From Eleginops maclovinus (taxonomy: Eukaryota; Chordata; Actinopteri; Perciformes; Eleginopidae), in NCBI RefSeq assembly GCF_036324505.1, contig NC_086366.1:22516611-22580610 (forward strand): a DNA stretch of 64,000 nt, read 5' to 3'. This document shows, one piece after another, positions 39,640-50,462 of the stretch. How positions within the stretch are numbered: the first letter of the stretch is position 1; each line of letters opens with the position of its first letter. Position numbers and translations under genes: made by a program. The notes under the pieces are model-generated. The model saw only the letters and a list, made by a program, of their open reading frames with translations. It was not told the DNA's origin and searched no databases.

Positions 39640-40526
39640 ATTAGAAATGGCACACCTTCTTTCTTCATTGACCTGAAGTTAAGAAGTTCATTTTCTTTTA
39701 TTCATTGAACTTGTCAGTCTGGTGTTGATATGTGGACCCATGCCAGTGGATCAATTATTTTGCTGTCTTATTTAATAATTGTATATCTTGATAATGAGCT
39801 GTTGTGATGCTTGCCCATGTACTGGATGAATGCCATGTCATTCTAAACATCAAATATATGTGTGTATCGCAGTAGTCCTGTACTTTCTAGAATGGGTGAG
39901 GGAGTTTTTACACTTTTAATCTCTGGACATTAAAAAGAGAAAACTTCCTTCTAACCTTCATTTGAGCTGCAGGATAACAAGCTGTATGTGGTTTTACATG
40001 TCATATTTTATGATAAAGTGCTACATATCCCTTATAGAAGTTCTTGCCAATAAGTGATTTCATGCATTTAAACAGTATTTTGTAAGGCTTTTCTTACATG
40101 TTGTCTGAAATGCAGATATGCTATAAAAGTGATCTGTTGATATCTCATGTATTATGTAGATATAGAATTATATAGGAATATAAAAACTCTCTGCTTGTTT
40201 TACTACCCATACAAAGCACATGAATGAAAACCAGCCGGGTGATTATGTCCTCAGCTCGAAGACAGTACATATGGCCTGCACCTGAATGTGTGTGGAACAT
40301 ATTACAATCCGAGCAGACATTCTGGGTTTTTTTCAGCAGACACACAGTGCCGTGATTCATCCGTGAGATGTTCTGCATATGTCCTGATTTCAGCCGCCAA
40401 TCCTCCAAAAACACCAGAGCAGTACTATTTTTAAATGTATCCCGCACAGTCCCACCCACACAAGGAGCAACAGATTCAGAGCAGAGTTATGGGCCTATAA
40501 ATCTGCCACTCTCACCTGTTGTGCTG
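39640..40526. other. Non-coding; possible conserved segment at 40190-40620
   Basis: No gene is recognised. The segment from about 40190 to 40620 is more complex than its flanks and includes the X-box listed separately, a CACCTG E-box near 40513 and a CCCATTAATCGC homeodomain-like core near 40560. Confidence 0.35.
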
Positions 40527-40540
40527 GTTGCCATGACAAC
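40527..40540. promoter_or_regulatory. RFX-type X-box motif
   Basis: GTTGCCATGACAAC matches the palindromic RFX consensus GTTRCCNNRGYAAC except at one position (ACAAC for GYAAC). It lies next to a CACCTG E-box in non-repetitive sequence. RFX sites mark ciliary and neural enhancers in vertebrates; the target gene is unknown. Confidence 0.5.
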
Positions 40541-43156
40541 AAGGCAGCAGTAAATGTTGGCCCATTAATCGCATACAGCGGTTTTTCCTTTCAGTTACCA
40601 ACCAGGGTAACATCCGTCAGGCCTGATTGATGTTGTTTTAATGAAGGACCCTATTTTGCCCAAAATCTCTAAACTCTAAAATGTTGTAATGCTTACTACT
40701 ACTTACTAATACTGTTTTTTTCTGCGATGGAAAAAAAGTGGTCCCAGGGTGTACTATGTGGTTAACTGCACACACAGCTGAAATAACAAAAGATCGGAAA
40801 CTAGATTTTTAAATGTGGACCCTCTTCAAGACACGAAATTGGTTTACTGCTTATGTTAGCATGCTAGAGGTAGGTCAGGTGATCACCCGTCAGCAGGGTA
40901 CATCAGCTGAAATTGAAAACCAATCATTCTCATTTATTCTAGCATATCCCAGTCTGGACCAGAAATAGATGAATCAACTTTATGTCAGCCTATGAGCTTG
41001 GCTAATACAGAAACCGCTTTAAGACCCTTTATTAATGGTTATTTATTGTGATTAACTAATGCATTTTCACACATTCTCCAGTTTATTAATCCTGGAGCTT
41101 TAGGGCCGAAGGGAGTTCAAAATCCAGCCTTAAATATTGCCGTTTAAGGAATAGCCCCGCTCGACTCGAAGAAGATAAGACCCCTGGTGTAGGCAGGATC
41201 ATCAGCTGATCACCGCCACCTGAAACTGCTTAGACATCATGTTCAATGTGATACTTCCTGAATGCTGTTATTGGCAATCAAAAAAGGAATGTACTGTATG
41301 TACTCGGTCAAATGTACGGCAAAAGGTACTGAGTTGTTTTTTGGGCTGCAAGTCTGGGTCAAGTGAAAATAAATTCCAGCTGATTGTGAGGGTAACTTGT
41401 CTATTTACAAGTCATGGGTTTGAGCAGAATGTCAAAAATCATTATTTTTGATGAGTGATCTGCAGTGTTTCAACTCTACCTCCAGATATTGTGTTATTTA
41501 ATGCAGCCGTCGAAGTTGTACCAAGAAAACTACCAGGTAATATATATTTTAATAATGGAAAAACAAAACCAAGCAGGTCGTCAAGTTGAAAAGAGATGTG
41601 GTGCACCATGCAGCTGAAATGCCACATATGTATGTCTCATTAGTCTTGTAATATAGTATTATATGTCCAAGACGAATAGCCCAAATACAGACAAAATTGA
41701 CAAAAAACCCTTTGAAACTCAAGGGATGCTATCAAAGATCAAGACAACAACAATAAAACTGTAAAATATGGACTATGGTTTGTGGCACCAACATTTGATA
41801 TGAGACAACAGAGGTGGTGAGCTGGGCTTTCCTACCCCTGAGTACTGTAAATAGTACTTAGTAAATAGAAAATGACGATTATTTACAAAGACGCCAACTG
41901 ACATCAGAGCAGCTAATGGGAACAAGGAAGGTTCCTGTCCCAGGAAGTCATGGATATTACGATGTTTGTCAACCCACCTTAATCTCAGCCGATCGAAGCA
42001 CTAATGAGAGGCACCATCCGCTTACAGCTGGTTGTGACGTACAGCCTCGGCAGAGGGTAAACAATGAAGAACTTCTAATTCAATCAATATTCCAGGCTGA
42101 AATGCATGTCCAACTAAACAAACATGCACATTTTATTGAAGCGTGACAATCTATCAAAATATAACTTCCCACAACATCTGTGTGCTTAATGGTGCCAAAT
42201 GGTTAATGATCTATTGATAAGGTACCACTTTGGCTACATTTCTTTATTCTCAGATAATCTTGTTTTAAAAAAGCAAACTTATAGTTTATCCCCTTTAATG
42301 GGTAGTAAGTCAGTACATTATAATTAAGATTAATTCATACAAAATTACATTTTCTAAGTTACCTCTCGTGCATCTGGCCATGTATTCAGGTCAGTTTTAT
42401 TCGCCTATTGATTGTAATGCTCTCCCTGTACAGTACAATGGGGACTGAATGATATTTTGTTTGTAATGCTTCAAACTTTAAGAAAAAAAAACATTTTTAT
42501 GAGCACGTCACAGTCACAATTGAGTTTTTCAAAACCCATGTTTGGCGCCACAAACAAACAAACATACACTCACTGTGTAACCACATGGCTTTGACTTTTG
42601 CCATTCCTAATCCTCCATTAAAATGACAGACAAATCAGTTGTGACTCACCCATTCTAAAATAGCACTTTAAATTAAGCAGAGGAGCAGAGAGCAGGACAG
42701 TACTGGACAAATAAAAGTGAAGGTCATTTGTTTGCCAGGTACTCTAACAATAACGTCACCCCTTATGATTTAATTGCTAACTCCGTCATGGTGTCTTGTT
42801 TCATGAAAAAAACAGGCTGCTAAAAAAAAGCTACATTATGATCAGACATCACAGTGACATCAGAGTGCTTTTTTGATAACAACATAGTCCAGAACCCTAT
42901 TGCTTAAGGATAAATGCAAACTGTTGCTTCAGAGCACACTCAGTGTCTGTCTCCACCTTCATGTTCACTTTGTCCAAGGGAATCGAGGTGTTTGTTATCC
43001 ATTTGATTGACTGTTGACCTACGAGCCTGTCTACCAGACTTCCACCAAGTGCATGATGGGATAATGAAGTGGACTGACAGCCCCAGGGTTGATGACCTTG
43101 GTAACAAGGAATTTTCCCACAAAACTTCTTAGAGAGCTAGTTTTCTGCTTACCTAC
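40541..43156. other. Non-coding, nothing recognised
   Basis: No recognisable exon or element. Open frames such as those near 41239-41451 and 41916-42146 lack domain features or splice context. Confidence 0.45.
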
Positions 43157-43240
43157 CTTATTTTCAGGAGCGTTCTTGGGTTTAGGGAAGGGTCGTTGAT
43201 TGGAGCTTCGCTGGTATAGGTTTCACCGGTGGATGAAGGC
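43157..43240 (-). other. Candidate 84-bp exon
   Basis: On the minus strand a TATTTTTCCAG acceptor precedes an 84-bp segment that ends ATAAG at a GTAGGTAAG donor. 84 is a multiple of three. One frame is fully open (PSSTGETYTSEAPINDPSLN...). Another has one early stop and then a Lys/Pro-rich run (RPFPKPKNAPENK). No family was recognised and no neighbouring exon was found. It could be an untranslated or cryptic exon. Confidence 0.25.
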
Positions 43241-43639
43241 CTGGAAAAATAGAACAAATGTCTTATGCTCTTGCTCAGGAACACTGAGAATGATAGAAAC
43301 GCGAGTGACTAAGATAGTATTCTAATATCTGGTTGGACCAGGAGGAGGGCTTGCTAGATGTCAAACAGCCATTGAGTCTTTACTAGCCGATTCATGCAAG
43401 TCACACCGTTGGATTGGATATGGCAGCCAAAAGACAGGCAGTGTTCTTTGGGGATGCAGATGAGGAGAAAACAATAAGCTCAGGCGATTTGAATGGTGGG
43501 AAACACTGGTTGGATCTGTTTAGACAGAAGACTTTAAGACATAAAAAGAAGTTGATGTTTTGGGCTGTACTGCCTATGTGTTTCTTTGTGTCTTTGTTCA
43601 TCTTTCAGCAGGATTAACTCCAACTACAGGCTATCTCTT

Positions 43640-44155
43640 TAGTTGGAGTTAAACTGGACATTCTGGAGGAGGTGGCTGAGGGGACGAGGAGGAGGAAGCT
43701 GGACAGTATCCTGGATAACCCCCCCCCCCCATACAGAGCTAGAGCTAGTGAAGATGAGGAGTACATTCAGCCACAGACTCCTCCCACCTCGGCACAGCAC
43801 TGGAAGCGCCTGGGAAACTCCTTTGTGCCTGTAGCCATCAGGCTGCACAACAAGGGGTTAACCATGTGACTCACTGACAATAACCCGGACTGCACATCAA
43901 GCCTGCACTTTTGCACAAAGACTTTTACCCGTATCAATCAATGTAAATATACTTAACAATCTGCATAAAAAATGTTATAGGTTCATTAAAGTCCTTAATT
44001 CCGTTTTTCGTTTTAACAGATACTTGTACATTATTTTAATCATTTTATTATCCTGTGTGAACCACACTGTCCTGTTTTTCCTTCTTATTCTGTTGCTGCT
44101 TTAACTCCTGAATTTCCCCATGGGGATTAATAAAGGTACATCTTATCTTGTCTTT
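43640..44155 (+). repeat. LINE 3' end fragment
   Basis: Encodes a C-terminal tail with WKRLGNSFVPVAIRLHNK before a stop at 43867-43869. SFVP.AIRL.N is the usual end of fish LINE reverse-transcriptase ORFs. The 3' UTR ends TTTCCCCATGGGGATTAATA, then AAGGTACATCTTATC-type repeats, the standard tail. The upstream part of the element is missing (5' truncation). Confidence 0.6.
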
Positions 44156-44164
44156 TTTTCCCAT

Positions 44165-44337
44165 AAACTTGGTGGAAGGGTTAAGCATGGGCCAGGCAAG
44201 GTGTGTGGGCAGAGAAAAACCCTCTGGATTGAACTTTGGGATTTTAGCCTTTGCAGCCTATTTACATGCACAGAAACCTATATAACACACTACAGCAAAG
44301 GGAGAACCACCAAAAAGCTAATAGGGCCTCTTTAACA
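44165..44337. mobile_element. MITE-like element, copy 3 (terminal part)
   Basis: Ends AAAAAGCTAATAGGGCCTCT followed by TTAA, matching the inverse of the start of the copy at 37929. Only the terminal part is recognisable. It abuts the LINE 3' tail. Confidence 0.5.
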
Positions 44338-45904
44338 TTATACCTAAACTATCCTGTAATGGTATCTGAAAAATATATTTTTTTAAAACGAATGACTGAC
44401 ATGTTCTAGCACTCACTCGGATTGAGAATTTAACCCTTCAATTTATTATTTTGTATATATTTTATATCAACAAACCAACATTTGAAAAGGCAGTTGATCA
44501 TTCAGAGAGAAATATCTTGAAAAAGGTTATTTAGTACTTACATTTACGCACATTAATCATTAGAAACAGTGAATAAAACATACTTCTCAGGTGGTAAGAT
44601 ATAAGAAATAGCCTCTTTCATAGTGAATATGCGGGAGGATTTTCAGTGAAATCTACACATGTCCAATCACCGGAAATTTCAGAGCAGTGCTGCTGAGAAC
44701 AAGCCTCTGCACTCCTCCAGCAGTGAGGAGGGGGGGTTGGTGAAGACCCATGGGTGAGATGAAAGAGATTCCTCACATAAACACGCTCAACAGATGTTGC
44801 GACGCATAAATCTGATTACTCAGTCGAATGCATGTTTATATGATCATCAAATCAAAAGCTATCCCATTGTTTGTTTAAAATCGATGCGGAAAGCTAAAGC
44901 ACGCTTTTATTCAAAATGCTGATGAGGGATGTAATTGTGAGGTCAGTGGAAAAAGCTGCAGCTCCAAGATGACAGCAAACCCTTCCAATTGTATGATTAA
45001 TTCATCAGAAGTGATATTCTGAGTAGCATGAAACAGAACCCAATGATTCAGCGTATGGTTTCCAGGAAAATCTCAAAACGACTGCGTGTTGTCGTGACAA
45101 GTTTTGTCAACATGGTCTTCAACATGGAAGACATTGTCCAGGAATGGTTTGATAAGGGCTTAACTCCTGGAGCGATAGAACCTCAGCGTGCAGCTCGCAG
45201 GCAGAACTCCAGGAAGAATTGAGTAGGATAATCAAAGCATAAATTACAATATAGTTAACTCACTTAGAACAAAAAGGACTGTTAGCATTCATTCCTGCTG
45301 GATTCTAGTAATTCTGTCCTCAGCAGGGAGTAGGATTTCCGCTCTGCAGCCAGAACTGACAGCGGGATCATCCACATCATCATGTCTGGACAAGCACCAG
45401 TGTTACGGATGAGAAACACACTGGTTGCACAGACTTCAACAATAGCAGACATTTCAGACAGATAGATATTTAAAGCCAGTAAGTAACAAAAAAATTGTGG
45501 TCATCGTATTTTTAATTCAAACAAGGTTTTTGTTTTATTGATTAAAGCACCACAGTGTCTGTTCTGAAAGTACATACTGTAGGAGGTGCCAACATTCTAC
45601 ACATTCAGATTGCAATCTTAGACTGATAACTAGGTTGACTTGCACTTCTGCCTCATTTCATTCATACATCAAACTGACAATTGACCCGTATGTGAAAGAA
45701 AAAGCCACACAAGGACACAAATGATGAACTATCACAGGATAAGCATCTCGTACACAGATTTGTTGTAGAGAATCAGATACCTTGTTCAAAGATTGCATCC
45801 CATTCATTGCTATGAAATCGAACACCATACAAAAGCCTTGTATTAATTTGTGGCTTTAAACATCTCAGAAATGAAAAACACTAAATATAATGGTGGTGTG
45901 GTTC
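44338..45904. other. Non-coding, nothing recognised
   Basis: No coding exon is recognised. A 64-codon frame at 45028-45222 has no domain. The stretch ends at the duplicated GGTTC of the solo LTR. Confidence 0.45.
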
Positions 45905-46213
45905 TGTTCACATATGTGTGTATGATTGACTGAGATGTATTCTGTACTACTTACCTGTTCCACACCATAAGGGGGTGCTATTGATTTTATATGAGATGAA
46001 TATGATTGGTCACACCCCCTATATATATATGAATGTTCTGCGCGTGATTTTTCTCTTGGCCCGCTCCCAATATGATGAAGGCTGGAAGAGCAGTTCCTTT
46101 GTTTGCTATATAATAAATATGCCCTAAAGGCTGAAGGAAGAATTCGTCTCGTCTACCTTTCTAGTGTTGCACTATTGGACTCCTGCTGTGTGTTGGCAGT
46201 ACTCCTGCTAACA
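45905..46213 (+). mobile_element. Solo LTR of the copia-type family
   Basis: Begins TGTTCACATATG and ends GCTAACA, with GGTTC on both sides (45900-45904 and 46214-46218), a 5-bp target duplication. It shares almost all of its sequence with the two LTRs of the full element. It retains the ATAAGGGGGTGC block missing from the 5' LTR. Relative to both other LTRs it lacks five bases (GACGT) that complete the CRE. An AATAAA signal is at 46112-46117. It probably arose by LTR-LTR recombination of a full element. Confidence 0.9.
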
Positions 46214-46856
46214 GGTTCACTGAACATCTCAGGTGGTTTGCATATTAAAACACTGGATCATTTTTCTATTGCAGATCAGGTTTAGAGCAACAAAATCATC
46301 CTAAATAAGGTTGTCAATTAGTTAAACCATGAATGCATCCACAGTAATACTAATGATGTTACGTACTGCGCCAAGGCTTCGGAGCTTGTGTCGCGTAATC
46401 CAGGAAGTTTTTTGTGAAGCGCGTATCGAGGCTCGTATCGTTTCTGGTCAGTGACGTCATCGATGACAAACTAAGCCTTGCTGCCCGTCAATAACACAGG
46501 ACTGCTTCAGATCGGTTGAACCACTGACACTTTACAGTTTTATAATATTCATATTCCCCCTCCTGTACCCGGCCCCAGTGCGCCGATGGGATTAGGAGGA
46601 CTCAAACCCTCACTTAAAATTCTCTAAGGATTGTTTTCACTTATTGATGTACTGTGTCGGGCTGGGTGTGTGTGTGCAGTTACGGAGCTGAAGCGAAGCG
46701 CAGCGGACTAGATAGACACAACACATAACTTAGTTTCCTAACCTGCTTAATTTTCCTGGTATTGAATAAAAGTTTTGCACCAAATAACACATCCCCATTG
46801 AAGCCCTCTACAGACGGGATACGACGAGTGAGAATTAGAAATGCCGGAATGTGTTG
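46214..46856. other. Non-coding, CpG-containing stretch, possible old hAT repeat
   Basis: Contains a CpG-rich segment (about 46370-46530) with GCTTCGGAGC and GAGGCTCG motifs, a CRE (TGACGTCA, 46452-46459) and GGTTGAACCACTG near its end, reminiscent of hAT-derived fish repeats. No gene is seen. Confidence 0.35.
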
Positions 46857-46956
46857 CCTTTCCGAGAACCAGCACCTTATCGTGGTGGAGAGGTTTGTGT
46901 GCCCCGATGAACCTGGGGCTGTGTTGTCTGGAACCTTGTGTTCCTGGTAGGGTCTC

Positions 46957-47249
46957 TGTTGACATATGTGTGTATGATTGACTGAGATGTATTCTGTACT
47001 ACTTACCTGCTCCACACCTGTTGATTTTGTATGGGATGAATATGATTGGTGACGTCACACCCCCTATATATATGAATGTTCTGCGCGTGATTTTTCTCTT
47101 GGCCCGCTCCCAATATGATGAAGGCTGGAAGAGCAGTTCCTTTGTTTGCTGTATAATAAATATGCCCTAAAGGCTGAATTCGTCTCGTCTACCTTTCTAG
47201 TGTTGCACTATTGGACTCCTGCTGTGTGTTGGCAGTACTCCTGCTAACA
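46957..47249 (+). repeat. 5' LTR of the copia element
   Basis: 293 bp, TGTTGACATATG to GCTAACA. It lacks a 12-bp block (ATAAGGGGGTGC) and a 7-bp block present in the 3' LTR. Confidence 0.95.
47044..47160 (+). promoter_or_regulatory. LTR promoter: CCAAT, CRE, TATA and poly(A) signal
   Basis: Within the 5' LTR, GATTGG (47044-47049) is joined directly to a perfect CRE palindrome TGACGTCA (47050-47057). Then comes TATATATA from 47065 and an AATAAA signal at 47155-47160. This is a compact polymerase II promoter and R-region layout. The CRE suggests response to CREB/ATF factors (inference). The same array is in the 3' LTR at 60981-61097. Confidence 0.75.
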
Positions 47250-47263
47250 GGTTATGGGCCCAG
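47250..47263 (+). other. Primer binding site for initiator tRNA-Met half-molecule
   Basis: GGTTATGGGCCCAG starts at the first base after the 5' LTR. This is the complement of the anticodon-stem region of initiator tRNA-Met, the internal site used by Drosophila copia, whose primer is a cleaved tRNA half. It supports the copia assignment independently of the proteins. Confidence 0.88.
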
Positions 47264-47384
47264 TAACGACGACAGTAGTTGCAACAACGGAAAGTGTGGC
47301 GACGAACACATTAGCTAGTTAGCTAAAAGTGTGGTAGCTAGTTTAGTGCGATAGAACCGGGGAGCTAAGCTAAAGCTGAGAAGA

Positions 47385-47706
47385 ATGGCAAACCAAAAGG
47401 CAAAGTGGCCGACGCTTGACGGTAGGGCCGAAGAATATGAGCTCTGGGAAGAACGGATGCTGTGTTGCATGCACCGTGTTGGATTAAAAGAGACTATTCT
47501 GAATGAGCCTGGTGGACCGCTGACCGTTGAGGAACGAGGCAAGGATAATGAACTGAATGTGGACGCATACTGCGCGTTGGCGCCATTGCTGGATAACGTG
47601 AGTTTGGGACTGATATTCAGAGACACTAAAAACAAGGGGCGTGAGAGTCTGCAAGTGCTGAGAGAGCACTACATTGGCAAAGGTAGGCCACGGATTGTTT
47701 CTATGT
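47385..47706 (+). pseudogene. Copia gag, N-terminal part
   Basis: Starts at an ATG after a 135-bp leader and encodes about 107 residues. They include a PTLDGRAEEYELWEERMLCC segment and an LREHYIGKGRPRIVS segment typical of the Gag_pre/UBN2 fold of copia capsids. The frame is open until the DDE transposon enters after ATGT. The matching codons continue at 54876 in the same frame, so the break is purely insertional. Confidence 0.85.
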
Positions 47707-48237
47707 GGGTCATTCTACAGATTTGGTGCCAGTTGTGATTTGGGAGGATGAAATACTGAACATTAAAATGTTAAACTTTTTTTTAATTGATGTGACAAAG
47801 TAATATGTGTACTTAATAGAAAATACATTTTCCCATCTTAACATAGAGTATTAAGTTATTATTCTGCATTATTTTCTCAAACAAGTCCCAATTTAATTCA
47901 ACCCCATCACAGTCATTTTGTTATTCAACTATTCATTTTTCCACTAAGCTTGAGATCAGCTTCTGGCATAATCTCACAGTTTAGATGTCCCTTGTAAATA
48001 ACGGCATATTGTAATTAAAGATATATATTTTTTTAAATGAAAAGCACCATCCTTTCCATCTTATGATGAAGACATTTCGAATCTAACTTCACATTTTCGC
48101 TAGAAATGTCAAGAATGCTGCCTAATTCCTGACACAATTTAAATAGACATATTTACCCTGATTTAATACACACAATAAAGAAACCATTGATATTATATTT
48201 TGTGTATTTAATACAAAAATGTAAAAAAATGATCTCA

Positions 48238-48290
48238 TAACAGGGATGAATGCATCGTAACAGGGTTGAAAATCATGTAACAGGGTTGAG
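48238..48290. repeat. Three 20-bp-spaced subterminal repeats
   Basis: TAACAGGGATGAA (48238), TAACAGGGTTGAA (48258) and TAACAGGGTTGAG (48278) recur at exactly 20 bp. A relative, TTACGGGGTTGAAA, lies near the other end (about 54440-54455). Phased subterminal repeats of this kind often bind transposase. Confidence 0.75.
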
Positions 48291-48580
48291 TGAAAAGTAT
48301 CACGTGTCATATGTTTTATCTTTTTTTTGTGAGATCACTCACATGTTGCCATTTTTTAAACATTTTAAACATTTGTACATTCTTACTGTCAACATAGCTT
48401 TGAAAATCTAAACAATCTAGATTAAATCTAGTCATATTAAAACACATTAATGAACTAATAGTGTTTGTGATATCAATAAGCTTAATTCATAAAATATCCA
48501 TCTGATAATGGCAGGAATGTCTGTTTGAACATTGAGCAAACATCTTCATATTAATAATCTATAGGTAAGCCTACAACTGT

Positions 48581-50043
48581 TCATGATTTTAACTGAGAGA
48601 GCCTAGCCCACACTTCCTTCTGTATTTCCATGTGCCTAGAAGTCACCGGAGTAGGGGGATCAATGTGTTCCAAGATGTCCTCAAATGGATACCACAGGAC
48701 ATCATCAAGAAGTGGCCAGAAGTACCTATTTGGTCCAGCACAACACATGCATTTGACCTGCACATGGGATTCATCAGTGGCTAGAATCATTCCTGGATAG
48801 AAATCATCATCATATTTGGCTACACACCAACTCCCGCATATGTTTGGATTTGCCCAATCAACCTCCTTCTGTGACACGATTGATGCAACTTTAGGGGTAG
48901 GCCTGAATGTGAAATGTTGTGTATTGTAACACTGGCATTCCAGTTGCTTGCTGTAGACTGTGCACATACAGCTCACATCACGGTAGACAATTTGCCCTGC
49001 AGCCACACAAACAACTTGGTGGATCCGCATTGTGGATGGAACTACTGGCAAATTGGCCGGCATATCTTGGAGGGCTTTCTCGATGGCCTCATCTTCAAGA
49101 AAGTAAAGCTTGATGGCAGTTCTACTCTCCTCTAAGACCCTGTACAGTGTTTGAGCATTTGGGATGTCACATCCTTGACTTATCAGCCTGTCTGCATTTC
49201 TTTTAAGGGTTGCACCAACACCATCTGGTGCTCCCTTCCCATGCCCTGCCTCGAAAAAATTCCAAGACCCTGCCCTGAAGCCCCTCTTGGCCAGTTCTGT
49301 GCTGAACAGAAAGAAATTGCCTTTTTGCCTGTACTGGGTACAAGGGCCATCACTGAAGAAGTGTACTGTTGATATGTTGGGGTGGGTATGTTGCAGGTCA
49401 TCAAGCACAGGCTTGAGGTGTGCCCAGATAGCAGGAGGAGCCTTGTGCCGTGATGGAGATATGGTGGTGAAGCAAGTTGGTTGCTCATTCTGTCCAACGT
49501 AGAGGACACCTGTGTGGAGGACGGCCTGTTCATGAGATGCGCCAAAGTGAACTGATTGTATCTCTGCCCCATATCCGCAGGTGAAATTTTCCGAAAAATC
49601 AATATGGATAAGACACTCCTCTGCAGACATGTTTTTCTTGAGCTCACGACAGTAAGCATACTGCTGTTTGATGTTGAAGAGATGTCTCCGAAACCTGAAC
49701 AGGAGTGAATGAAACAACTCAACTAGTTGTTCCTGCGTCTTGTTGACCTCATCCTTCACAGTGACTTTTACTGTTTGACTTTCCTCGTTTTTTCTTTGCT
49801 TTTCTTTGACCATCCACTGGAGAAAGACCACGTTTTCATCTGCAGCATACAAGCTTGACACTGAAACTGTTTGGTTCTTGCATAGTTCACATTCACCGTA
49901 CATACACTGCTTATTCAAGGAACTACAACACACACTTTCGACTAAATCTTCAAGCACTGACGATTCAATAAGCTTAATTTGTTTCAGCTTCTCTGCGACA
50001 AATGTCAGATTTTCGTGAAGCTTACACATACAAGTGTCCCGAT
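48581..50043 (-). pseudogene. DDE transposase, C-terminal part
   Basis: About 482 residues from the first Met; the reading frame extends back to the hAT junction. Motifs in order: a cysteine cluster (CMYGECELCKNQ), HIDFSENFTCGYGAEIQ, TVHFFSDGPCTQYRQKGNFF, NFFEAGHGKGAPDGVGATLK, and a C-terminal Cys-rich segment (VKCMCCAGPNRYFW). The acidic residues of HIDFSE, FFSDG and FFEAGHGKG are spaced as a DDE/DDD catalytic triad in an RNase H-like fold (inference). I have seen this family widely in fish genomes but cannot name it. Removing the hAT and one 8-bp duplicate rejoins this in frame with 53575-54168 (about 682 residues in total), with no stop. It is broken only by insertion. Confidence 0.75.
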
Positions 50044-50462
50044 TAGAGACCGACCGATATGGGTTTTTCTAAAGCCGATGCCGATACCGATATTTACCGG
50101 TCAGAGTCAGCTGATGGCCGATGTGTCCTGCCGATTTTTTGGGCCGATTTTTAGGGCCGATATGCTATCGTATTATCCTTAATTGGCATGCTAAAAATCA
50201 TACTAGTAAGAGGAGGCACGACACTTGTAAACTTCACACGATTTATTGAAAATTGAACATTAAAAAAATCAACATATGAATTAAATATAAAATAAATAAA
50301 TACCAACTCTGAGTCTTAAATGTTCAATATATAATCAACATAAAAATAAATATGAAATAAAAATATATTAGTGCTGCAAACACACTAGTAACAAAGGGCA
50401 TACTAGCAACATAAAAAATTATGTAAACAAGTTTCAAGTTTCACAGGCATGTTTTATGCTTC

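Noticed and set aside
47250..47263. Fragment resembling tRNA-Met
   Set aside because: Only the primer-binding complement is present; no cloverleaf or polymerase III boxes, so it is not a tRNA gene.
48238..48290. CRISPR-like array
   Set aside because: Only three short units spaced 20 bp apart inside a eukaryotic transposon; no leader or cas genes, and the host is a fish.
49183..49722. 179-codon frame overlapping the DDE transposase
   Set aside because: Alternative frame of the recognised transposase.
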